Below are positions 37,131 through 44,946 of a DNA stretch of 64,000 nt, one piece after another. A model generated the notes under the pieces. That model saw nothing but the letters and a program-made list of their open reading frames with translations. It made no database searches and was not told the origin of the DNA. Origin of the DNA: Parashewanella tropica (lineage in GTDB: Bacteria > Pseudomonadota > Gammaproteobacteria > Enterobacterales > Shewanellaceae); the NCBI RefSeq assembly GCF_004358445.1, contig NZ_CP037951.1:979501-1043500 (forward strand), in the 5' to 3' direction. Each line of letters begins with the position of its first letter. Position 1 is the stretch's first letter. The translations under genes and the position numbers were made by a program.

Positions 37131-37224
37131 GGCGCAATAGTACGAACGCCAACAGAAACATACATCCATGTATTGACGACCGTTACATCCTGTAACGGAC
37201 GGTTGTCTTATCGTACCATTGCCC
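37131..37224. repeat. Long hairpin repeat between convergent genes
   Basis: The outer arms GGCGCAATAGTACGA and TCGTACCATTGCCC are complementary with two differences. Inside are TACATCCATGTA and CGTTACATCCTGTAACG, each self-complementary. The 94-bp unit occupies the space between the LacI and GH13 stops. It looks like an extragenic palindromic repeat and may double as a terminator. Confidence 0.65.
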
Positions 37225-37241
37225 CTAGTTGAACTGTTGCA

Positions 37242-38888
37242 TTAGAGTTGAGTCTTAGTCCCTAATCGCTGTTGCATTGAAGCTGTTAATGCTTTTATTA
37301 ATGGCTTTGATGTAATCTCTGCATTGTAAAGAAGAACTTGAACACCGTGCGCTGGTACTGTGACTCTAGATTGAGTTTTAATATCAACCTTTTCACCTGT
37401 TACGGCATTTTCCCAGCGACCAGTTTGAATATTCTCAGGCATAGAGAAAGTCTGAGCCTTATCCCCTTTATTCAACATCACCAACGCCGTTTGGCTCACA
37501 CCATCATGCTGATAAACACGATAAAAAACGGCTTTAGCACCTTTTAGTTCTTCAACAATCTGAAGTCCTTTCTGCAAGGCAATATTCTCTTTACGTACTT
37601 TGGCTATTTGCTTTAGTTGCTGAGCAATTTTATGCTTTTTGGCTTTTTGAATGTTGTTAACACCATAATAATTACGATTACCAAAATGTTCGCCTTTACC
37701 ACGCATAAAGCCCATTTCACTGCCGTAGTAAACCACTGGGATACCACGAGAGGTAAACAATAGGTTGTGTGCATCAATAAAGCCGTTATCGTCAGCATTC
37801 ATTCTCGGCATATCATGGTTATCATAAAAGGTGCTTAACTCATATGGGTTAGCGTAAGGCCCTTTAGTTAAATGCAATGCTGAGCTAAGCGCTTCAAAGC
37901 CTTTGCCATTGGCAAATACGTTATCCATGGCTTGCTTTAAAGGGAAATCTAATACACTCATGCCACCAAACTCTGGATAAGTGTATTTGGCAATTTGCTT
38001 AGCATCGTAAGAGTACACCTCGCCAAACATAAACAAGTTTGGATATTGAACACGAATGATTTTACTGAATTGCCCCCATACTTTAGCTGGAACGTGTTTT
38101 ACCGTATCTAAACGCATGGCAGATGCGCCTTGTCCTAACCATTGCAAATAAGCATCGGTAAAGTATTTTAGCGCCTGCGGGTTTTCAACATTAATATCAG
38201 CCAACTGCGCTAAGTCTGGCTTGGTATTGAACCAAGCATGTTTTGGATTCGCTTTTGGCGATAGTGACTCTGGCTTCAGGTTCATATGATCTGAAACCAG
38301 CTTGCCGTTTTTATCGTACAGCTTACCAAAGTCCGCTTGCGGCTTAGGCATCGTATAGGCTGGAGAGCCGTGATTGATCACCACATCAATAATGGTTTTT
38401 AATCCATGCTTGCCGAGCTTTTCATTAAGTTGTTGGAAGTTTAAATCTTTGGACGGCAAGTGTTTATCTAACTCATAAAAATTCACCCCCCAATAGCCAT
38501 GATAGCCAGACTTGCCTCTATCCATAGCAAAGCCCGTTGGCTTGATTTCATCCCCGCCAGTAAAGGCATCTGCTGGGTTTTTTACGATGGGCGTCATCCA
38601 AATGGAGGTGAAGCCTAAATCTGAAATGTAATCCGCTTGAGACAACAGCCCTTTAAAATCACCACCTAAGTAACCGACATTGGCTTTATCGCCATTCGGC
38701 CAATTCAGAGGTTTGTTAAAGCCTGTCTCATGCTCGTAGTTATTGCTTTTATCACCATCGACAAATCTATCTGTGATGACAAAGTACACGTTCTCTTTGG
38801 CAAATGGATGCAAGGTGCCGTAAAAATCTTGTGCTTCAACATTCGAAAAGCTGGCAGCAATGGTGAGTCCTAATACTAATTTTTTCAT
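37242..38888 (-). CDS. Exported GH13 alpha-amylase family enzyme
   Basis: 548 residues with a signal peptide to about 19 (NVEA). The early block VYFVITDRFVDGDKSNN with YLGGDFKGLL is typical of the CGTase/maltogenic amylase-like branch. Catalytic regions: DVVINHGSPAY near 165, AMRLDTVKHVP near 256 (nucleophile), FGEVYSYD near 288 (acid/base) and TFYDNHDMPR near 357. The C-terminal beta domain ends VPAHGVQVLLYN. The natural job is maltodextrin or cyclodextrin trimming in the periplasm. It follows the MFS permease gene by 4 bp and so belongs to that operon. Exact specificity is uncertain. Confidence 0.9.
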   Translation of the reverse strand: MKKLVLGLTIAASFSNVEAQDFYGTLHPFAKENVYFVITDRFVDGDKSNNYEHETGFNKPLNWPNGDKANVGYLGGDFKGLLSQADYISDLGFTSIWMTPIVKNPADAFTGGDEIKPTGFAMDRGKSGYHGYWGVNFYELDKHLPSKDLNFQQLNEKLGKHGLKTIIDVVINHGSPAYTMPKPQADFGKLYDKNGKLVSDHMNLKPESLSPKANPKHAWFNTKPDLAQLADINVENPQALKYFTDAYLQWLGQGASAMRLDTVKHVPAKVWGQFSKIIRVQYPNLFMFGEVYSYDAKQIAKYTYPEFGGMSVLDFPLKQAMDNVFANGKGFEALSSALHLTKGPYANPYELSTFYDNHDMPRMNADDNGFIDAHNLLFTSRGIPVVYYGSEMGFMRGKGEHFGNRNYYGVNNIQKAKKHKIAQQLKQIAKVRKENIALQKGLQIVEELKGAKAVFYRVYQHDGVSQTALVMLNKGDKAQTFSMPENIQTGRWENAVTGEKVDIKTQSRVTVPAHGVQVLLYNAEITSKPLIKALTASMQQRLGTKTQL

Positions 38889-38892
38889 TTTG

Positions 38893-40386
38893 TTACTCGC
38901 TCTTAGCTGCTGTGACTCTAAGGGTTAAAAGACCAGAAACCATAAAGCTGGTGGCACCAATCAATAATGCGTAAATTGGTTGGTTTTCAAACCCTGCTTT
39001 TAACAATACGCCTAATACACTAGCGGCTAATAGCTGTGGAATAACGATGAAAAAATTGAAAATACCCATATACACGCCCATTTTTTTAGCAGGCAATGAA
39101 CCCGCTAACATGGCGTATGGAAGTGACAAAATAGACGCCCAAGCAAAACCAACGCCCACCATCGAAATCAATAAGTAATCAGGATTATCTATTACTAGGA
39201 ATAACCCTAAGCCAGCGGCGCCAAAGAATAGGTTAGTTAAGTGGGCTTTTCGCAAACCAATGGTTTTAACCACAAAAGGAATGACTATTGCGGCTAACGC
39301 AGCAAAGCCATTGTAAGCGGCAAACAGTACACCCACCCAGTTAGCGCCATCGTTATAAGCGGCAGATGAGGTATCAGTTGAACCAAAATGCACAGAGGTT
39401 ACCGCTGCTGTGGTGTAAATCCACATGGCAAACAAAGCAAACCAAGAGAAGAACTGAACCACTGCAAGTTGCTTCATCACGGTAGGCATTGACAGCAAGT
39501 CATCAAAAATCGAATCAAAACCTGAAGGCTCAACATTCTGTTTGCGACGCAAAGCGACGATGAATTGCAGTAAACCAAATACTGCTAAGCTGACCGTCAG
39601 AACGTAAAGCTGTTTATCCCATTGGTTTGAGAATACAAGAAAGGTGGTAAGTAAACCTGTCGCCAACCAGCCAAAGCCATTGCGGAAATAGACTTGAGCA
39701 GCAATCAATGGGCTAGAGTCACCTTTTGAATCATCTTCTTGCTCAAAGCTCGCGAGTTCTTCTGGTGAATACTCTTTGGATGAAAATACCGTCCAACCGA
39801 TTGCGCCAAGTAATACTACTGCACCAGCATAAAACGAATATTTTACTGTGTCTGGAATCGTACCTTCAGGTGCCTGATTATCAACACCAAAGTTGGCTAA
39901 AACCCAAGGCAGCATAGACGCCACAACTGCACCAATACCAATAAAGAAGCTTTGCATCGAGTAGCCTTTAGGCTGCTGCTTTTTCGGCATGTTATCCGCA
40001 ACAAAGGCTCTGAATGGCTCCATCGAAACGTTAATCGAAGCATCTAAAATCCACAGTAAACCTGCTGCCATCCATAAATAACTGGCGTTTGGCATTAAGA
40101 CTAAGGCTAAACTGGTAACAATGGCACCGTATAAAAAGTAAGGACGGCGACGACCAAGGCGAGTCCAGGTTTTATCACTCAAGTGACCAATGATTGGCTG
40201 GACAATCAAGCCTGTTACTGGACCAGCAATCCACAAAATTGGGATGGCATCCATCTCTGCGCCGAGGGTTTGAAATATCCGACTCATATTGGCATTTTGC
40301 AGCGCAAAGCCAAATTGCAAACCGAGGAATCCAAAACACATATTCCAGATCTGCCAAAAGCTCAAATGCGGCTTTTCGTTCACCAT
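38893..40386 (-). CDS. Maltose/maltodextrin permease, MFS (GPH/SLC45-like)
   Basis: 497 residues with 12 membrane segments. The opening HLSFWQIWNMCFGFLGLQFGF, the loop GHLSDKTWTRLGRRRPYF and SINVSMEPFRAFVADNMP are characteristic of the SLC45/sucrose-type carriers that act as MalA-like maltodextrin symporters in Xanthomonas, Caulobacter and Alteromonadales. It transports the product of periplasmic enzymes across the inner membrane, replacing a MalEFGK ABC system, which is absent here. The operator at 40474 lies 88 bp upstream. Operon with the GH13 enzyme at 37242. Confidence 0.9.
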   Translation of the reverse strand: MVNEKPHLSFWQIWNMCFGFLGLQFGFALQNANMSRIFQTLGAEMDAIPILWIAGPVTGLIVQPIIGHLSDKTWTRLGRRRPYFLYGAIVTSLALVLMPNASYLWMAAGLLWILDASINVSMEPFRAFVADNMPKKQQPKGYSMQSFFIGIGAVVASMLPWVLANFGVDNQAPEGTIPDTVKYSFYAGAVVLLGAIGWTVFSSKEYSPEELASFEQEDDSKGDSSPLIAAQVYFRNGFGWLATGLLTTFLVFSNQWDKQLYVLTVSLAVFGLLQFIVALRRKQNVEPSGFDSIFDDLLSMPTVMKQLAVVQFFSWFALFAMWIYTTAAVTSVHFGSTDTSSAAYNDGANWVGVLFAAYNGFAALAAIVIPFVVKTIGLRKAHLTNLFFGAAGLGLFLVIDNPDYLLISMVGVGFAWASILSLPYAMLAGSLPAKKMGVYMGIFNFFIVIPQLLAASVLGVLLKAGFENQPIYALLIGATSFMVSGLLTLRVTAAKSE

Positions 40387-40473
40387 TTGCTTTTCCTTAT
40401 TATTCTTTTTGCTTTCTTGCTGTTTCAGCGATATCGCAATGGTAACGAGCTTGTTACGTTAGCAACAGCTCTT

Positions 40474-40487
40474 TACATACGTATTCA
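40474..40487. promoter_or_regulatory. LacI-type operator before the permease operon
   Basis: TACATACGTATTCA (TGAATACGTATGTA on the other strand), a palindrome with an ATACGTAT core. It overlaps the stop codon of the GH31 gene and stands 88 bp before the permease start, which suggests a separate promoter inside the gene cluster. Confidence 0.65.
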
Positions 40488-42887
40488 CAAGCTTACATCA
40501 ATTGATTGGCTATCTTTCCAAATCGAATTAATGGTTAGTTGGTTGCTTTTCCATTCGAATTTAACGAGTTTGCCATCAACCATAACCTTTTCAGGTTTAC
40601 TGTGAATGTTGTGGATTATTAGTGTTAATTCACGTTGCTCAACCGCTTGTTGATACTGATTCAGTTGTCTATCCAATTTGAATGACAATTGCTTACCATC
40701 AAAGTCAGCATTAAACGAAGCCAGTTCATATTGCCCTTGCTCGATGCTTTTTGGGTTCTTACCATCATCATCAAACATTTGCCCTGAAGCGTGTTTCAAA
40801 TTGTCATCATGGTAATAATGCAAAATAAGTTGCTCAGTTGAGTAATCTTTGGTGGATTGAATCGGCTCAACCATAGGCACAAAGCTACCAGCCTTAACCA
40901 GTACAGGGAGCGTTTCTAACTGAGTTGGAATCGATACCGTTTTACCGCCTTGATATCGAGTGTGATTAAAGAAATCAAACCAAACACCTTGAGGAAGTTG
41001 TACTTCAACGTGTTTTACAGCTGGATCAACAACAGGAGTAACTAAAAACGCCTCGCCCCAAAAGTAGCTATTGGCATTATCAAAACTGGTGTTATCTGAG
41101 TTTGCGAACATCATAGGAAGCATTAAGGGTAAACCCTTGGTTGAGTTCTCAAACGCCAAGGTATAGTTGTAAGGGAGCAATTGATAACGCAATTTGATGA
41201 ATTTTCTTACGATGCTTTTAGTGGTTTCATCATGGAACACTGGCTCAGGGGCAATATTGTCTTGGGCGTGAGGGCGATATACAGGTTGAAATACACCGTA
41301 TTGTAGCCAACGGGTGTAAAGCTCAGCATCAAACTTCTCACCGCCAGCAAAACCGCCTAAATCGGAATGGGTATACGCTAAGCCAAGCATCCCCATTTGT
41401 AAGCTCAGTTCAACTTGAGGCTTTAAACCGCCCCAGCTGCGACTAACATCGCCTGTCCACGGGATCATGCCATAACGTTGCGAGCCTACAAAACCGGAGC
41501 GCATCATGATCATTGGTCGCTGCTCCGGCTGTGCTTGGGTTAGTTTTTCATATAAATTCTTTGCCCATTGATGACCATAAGCATTGTGGATTTCATTGGC
41601 TGTAACTTTAGGAGAACCTTTAACTGAATCCAATGTATGAACAGTATCGTAAGGGTGAACTTCTGGCTCGCCTAAATCGCCCCACCAACCTGCAACGCCA
41701 TGTTTAAGCAATGGCTGATATTTTTCCCAAAACCACGCTTGCCCTTTTTGGGAGAAGACATCCACAAGCCCTGTGTTACCAAAATAGAAATCCCATGTTT
41801 TGACCTTGCCCGCAAAGTTCTTCGCAAGCGCATCTGCCGATAGTGCTTCATCCCAACGCTTTGAAGTGGAAAGAATGAATGGCTCGGTGATCAAAACCGT
41901 GTTGACGCCTTTTTGTTTAAAGTTAGCAATCATTTTTTCAGGCTCAGGGAAGCTATCTTTATCCCAAGCGAGATTCCCCATAGTTCCTTTGATTTCTTTA
42001 CCGAACCAAAATAGATCCAGAACTACAGCATCAAGTGGAATATCTTGTTCAATAAAGGCATTCACAGTGCCTTCGGTTTGCTGTTGGGTCTTATAGCCAA
42101 AACGGGAAGCAAAATTGCCTAGCGACCAGCGAGGTGGCATCGGCTGACGTCCGGTGACTTCTGTGAGGTTTTCAATCAACTCAGGATAATCTTTGCCTGC
42201 GGCAACAATGTAGGCGGTGCGGCCTGCTTCCGCTTCGAATTGCAGAATATCAGATTCGGTTTTGCCAATATCCAACCAACCGTTAGCGGTATTATCAAAA
42301 ATCAGTGCATATTTTTTATTGGACATCACCGCTGGCAAACCGTAATACATTTGCTCAGCATGGGTGGTGTAACCGTAAGAGGCTTTGTTATACAGGGGTA
42401 GACGTTGACCTCGGCGATCCATACCTAAAACACGCTCACCGCCACCAATGAGCTTTTCGTTTTCGTCTAACTTAAAACGAAATCCTCGTATGTTTTCGTG
42501 AGCGATTAACCCCGATTCTTCCGCAAGCAGAAGTTTTCCGTTGTGGTGATAACTTAGCTTAAATGGATTGGCTTGGATCTTTATTGTTAGATCATCAAGC
42601 TGATATTGAAATCCAGTCTTGGTTTTAGTGAGACTGCCGCTCGTGTATGAAGCTTTTTCATCAATCGAAAATGACGGCAATTGCTTCATGCCTTCGATTC
42701 GGTAGTGGACACTCACTGCGCCTTCACCAATAGCATCAATAGTGATTTGGCTTTCATCAGTTTCCAGAAGTAGCTGCTTACCTTTAAGCGTTGCGGATTC
42801 TAATTTAGCAGCTTGAATAGGCAGAGCTAAGCACAATGCGATTGCGCTAGAAATAGCGGTCTTAGGGAACACGTTTATGGTTTTCAT
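40485..42887 (-). CDS. GH31 alpha-glucosidase, exported
   Basis: About 800 residues from ATG 42887, which gives a signal peptide (MKTINVFPKTAISSAIALCL...IQA) and has AAGGG upstream; an upstream in-frame start at 42917 would overlap the preceding gene. The GH31 barrel carries the nucleophile motif WWGDLGEPEVHP near residue 399 and the acid/base block WTGDVSRSWGGL near 477. GGGERVLGMDRRGQ and the RPHAQDN region are also present. The C-terminal beta domains end the chain. It releases glucose from non-reducing ends of maltodextrins, probably in the periplasm. It begins 13 bp after the GH13 lipoprotein gene on the same strand. Confidence 0.93.
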   Translation of the reverse strand: MKTINVFPKTAISSAIALCLALPIQAAKLESATLKGKQLLLETDESQITIDAIGEGAVSVHYRIEGMKQLPSFSIDEKASYTSGSLTKTKTGFQYQLDDLTIKIQANPFKLSYHHNGKLLLAEESGLIAHENIRGFRFKLDENEKLIGGGERVLGMDRRGQRLPLYNKASYGYTTHAEQMYYGLPAVMSNKKYALIFDNTANGWLDIGKTESDILQFEAEAGRTAYIVAAGKDYPELIENLTEVTGRQPMPPRWSLGNFASRFGYKTQQQTEGTVNAFIEQDIPLDAVVLDLFWFGKEIKGTMGNLAWDKDSFPEPEKMIANFKQKGVNTVLITEPFILSTSKRWDEALSADALAKNFAGKVKTWDFYFGNTGLVDVFSQKGQAWFWEKYQPLLKHGVAGWWGDLGEPEVHPYDTVHTLDSVKGSPKVTANEIHNAYGHQWAKNLYEKLTQAQPEQRPMIMMRSGFVGSQRYGMIPWTGDVSRSWGGLKPQVELSLQMGMLGLAYTHSDLGGFAGGEKFDAELYTRWLQYGVFQPVYRPHAQDNIAPEPVFHDETTKSIVRKFIKLRYQLLPYNYTLAFENSTKGLPLMLPMMFANSDNTSFDNANSYFWGEAFLVTPVVDPAVKHVEVQLPQGVWFDFFNHTRYQGGKTVSIPTQLETLPVLVKAGSFVPMVEPIQSTKDYSTEQLILHYYHDDNLKHASGQMFDDDGKNPKSIEQGQYELASFNADFDGKQLSFKLDRQLNQYQQAVEQRELTLIIHNIHSKPEKVMVDGKLVKFEWKSNQLTINSIWKDSQSIDVSL

Positions 42888-42900
42888 TATTGGTTGTCCC

Positions 42901-44796
42901 TTACTGCTGCAACTCAAGGATATAAGACTGTAAAGGCTTCAGTTTAAGTTTGATACTGCCTTTTCCATTCGCCACAATCATTTGCTGAGATGCACCTGTC
43001 AGTTTATCTATAACATGATAAGCTCCATCGGCGAGTTGCCAAGTCGACACTAAGCTTTTAGGTAATTGGTAGCTCAAGTCTGAACTCATATTAGGACTCT
43101 GCTTTTCAGCAAAATTACTGATCACAATCAGCTTTTGTTTATCGTCAAAACGCGCATAGCTATAGAGTTTTTGATGATAGCCTTGCGAAGTTTTATTCGC
43201 AGTATGCGTTGAAACATAGTTGCCCATTAATGCGCTTGAGTTTTTAGTAAAAGTCAGAAGCGTTCGGTAATAATTTTGCAGTGCTTTTTGTTCGTTAGAA
43301 AGTAAAGCACCATCAAATTTGCCACCATTCATCCATTGTTGATGTGCTTTCACGCCCCAGTAATCAAAAATGGTGGTGCGACTGGCTTTACCAAATCCTG
43401 CGTCTTTTGAGGCTTTTTCACCCACGGTTTGACCAAAGTAAATCATGGTTGGTCCTTTACCTATGGTTGCAGAAACCACCATTGCAGGAAGAGCTTTTTC
43501 AGCGCGACCAGCAAACTCTGGGCTGGCGATACGTTGCTCGTCGTGGTTTTCTAAAAAGTGAAGTAGGTTTTCATCAATATCTTCAAACTTGTTGGCGACT
43601 TCATCAATCACGTCAGTATTGCGTTTATCTTGAATAATTTCTTTCAAGCGATCGTACAAATCGACTTTATCGTAGAGGTAATCCATTTTGCCAAGGTGAA
43701 TAAAGTCACGATAAATCTTGGGTTGATAGATTTCTGCTAACAAAAACGCATTCGGGTTTTGCATTTTGATGTGGCTGTTGAGGTAACTCCAAAACTCCAC
43801 TGGCACCATCTCCGCCATGTCATAACGGAATCCATCCACGCCTTTGGCTGTCCAATACAAAGCGATATCTTTAAACTTTACCCAAGAACTTGGCACCGAT
43901 TGTTGCTGCCAAAATTTGAAATGGGCTTGGTAATCTTTGTTCGCATAGTTTTCAGGTAGGCGAGGGAAGTCATAGCTGCCATCAGGGCGAACGCCATAAT
44001 TCACTTTTACGGTTTCATACCAATCATAAAAATGTGGTTGCGCTTTACGGGAACCGTTCCCCGTCCACTTGGCTGGGCTTTCTATGAATTTACCATCAAT
44101 CAGTGGGTGCTTTTCACCACCTAATACTTTGTAGTTATCTAAGCTTGTCGGCAGCTTAAAGTCTTCACCTTCTACGTAATAAAAGTTGTTGTCCCTGTGA
44201 TAAGCCAATTGAGAGTTATCACGAGTACCAAAGTCTTCTACACCTTTAGGGTTGGTTAACGATTGATAGTTACGTGCGATGTGATTAGGCACGATATCAA
44301 TGATGACTTTTAAATCATGCTTATGAGTGCGCTTTATCAGTGCTTCAAACTCTTGTAACCGCTTAGCAGGATCTATTGCTAGATCTGGATTAACGTTGTA
44401 ATAATCTTTTACCGCATAAGGAGAACCAGCACGTCCTTTAACTACTTCTGGATCATCTTGGCTAATGCCGTATTTTGTGTAATCGGCTACTAGCGCGTGA
44501 TGTAAAACGCCGGTATACCAAACATGACTAACACCTAAATTTTTAATGGCATTTAGGGCGGTATCGTCAATATCTAAAAACTTGCCTACACCGTTTTCCT
44601 CTTTAGTTCCCCACTCTTTATTGGTGCTATTTTTATTGCCAAATAAGCGAGTGAACATTTGGTAGACGACAGGTTTATGGGAGTCAGCGTTTTGCGAAGT
44701 AACTACTTCAGATTTTGGCTCTGTTGATGATTTGCAGCCTAGTAAACTGAAGCTTGTAGCTAAAGTTGAGCATAAAAGTAAGGTATATTTTTTCAT
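42901..44796 (-). CDS. GH13 lipoprotein (amylase/neopullulanase-like)
   Basis: 631 residues with a lipobox (LLGC, Cys21), so an outer-membrane-anchored enzyme is expected. GH13 regions: DIVPNHIAR near 171, VDGFRYDMAEMVP near 320 (Asp nucleophile), FLLAEIYQPKIY near 354 (Glu) and HFLENHDEQR near 413. A C-terminal beta domain ends LKPLQSYILELQQ. The long insertion after the first third and the YQMFTRLFGNKN opening are like membrane-anchored SusG/neopullulanase-type enzymes, which would pass products to the TonB receptor encoded just upstream. The receptor's terminator at 44910 lies between the two genes. Confidence 0.9.
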   Translation of the reverse strand: MKKYTLLLCSTLATSFSLLGCKSSTEPKSEVVTSQNADSHKPVVYQMFTRLFGNKNSTNKEWGTKEENGVGKFLDIDDTALNAIKNLGVSHVWYTGVLHHALVADYTKYGISQDDPEVVKGRAGSPYAVKDYYNVNPDLAIDPAKRLQEFEALIKRTHKHDLKVIIDIVPNHIARNYQSLTNPKGVEDFGTRDNSQLAYHRDNNFYYVEGEDFKLPTSLDNYKVLGGEKHPLIDGKFIESPAKWTGNGSRKAQPHFYDWYETVKVNYGVRPDGSYDFPRLPENYANKDYQAHFKFWQQQSVPSSWVKFKDIALYWTAKGVDGFRYDMAEMVPVEFWSYLNSHIKMQNPNAFLLAEIYQPKIYRDFIHLGKMDYLYDKVDLYDRLKEIIQDKRNTDVIDEVANKFEDIDENLLHFLENHDEQRIASPEFAGRAEKALPAMVVSATIGKGPTMIYFGQTVGEKASKDAGFGKASRTTIFDYWGVKAHQQWMNGGKFDGALLSNEQKALQNYYRTLLTFTKNSSALMGNYVSTHTANKTSQGYHQKLYSYARFDDKQKLIVISNFAEKQSPNMSSDLSYQLPKSLVSTWQLADGAYHVIDKLTGASQQMIVANGKGSIKLKLKPLQSYILELQQ

Positions 44797-44909
44797 TTTT
44801 TATTCAACCTACGATTAACTTTGTTCTTATCAAGTGCTGAAAGTAATTTTGCATTTGAGTTTTAAGCAAACTGTATTTAAATTTGAATTCAAGCTTGTAT
44901 AAGCAAAAA

Positions 44910-44930
44910 AGCCCTGCTCAAGGCAGGGCT
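44910..44930 (-). terminator. Terminator of the maltodextrin receptor gene
   Basis: AGCCCTGC pairs with GCAGGGCT with a 5-nt loop and is followed on the minus strand by six T. Confidence 0.9.
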
Positions 44931-44946
44931 AGTAAGTGGCTTTGCA

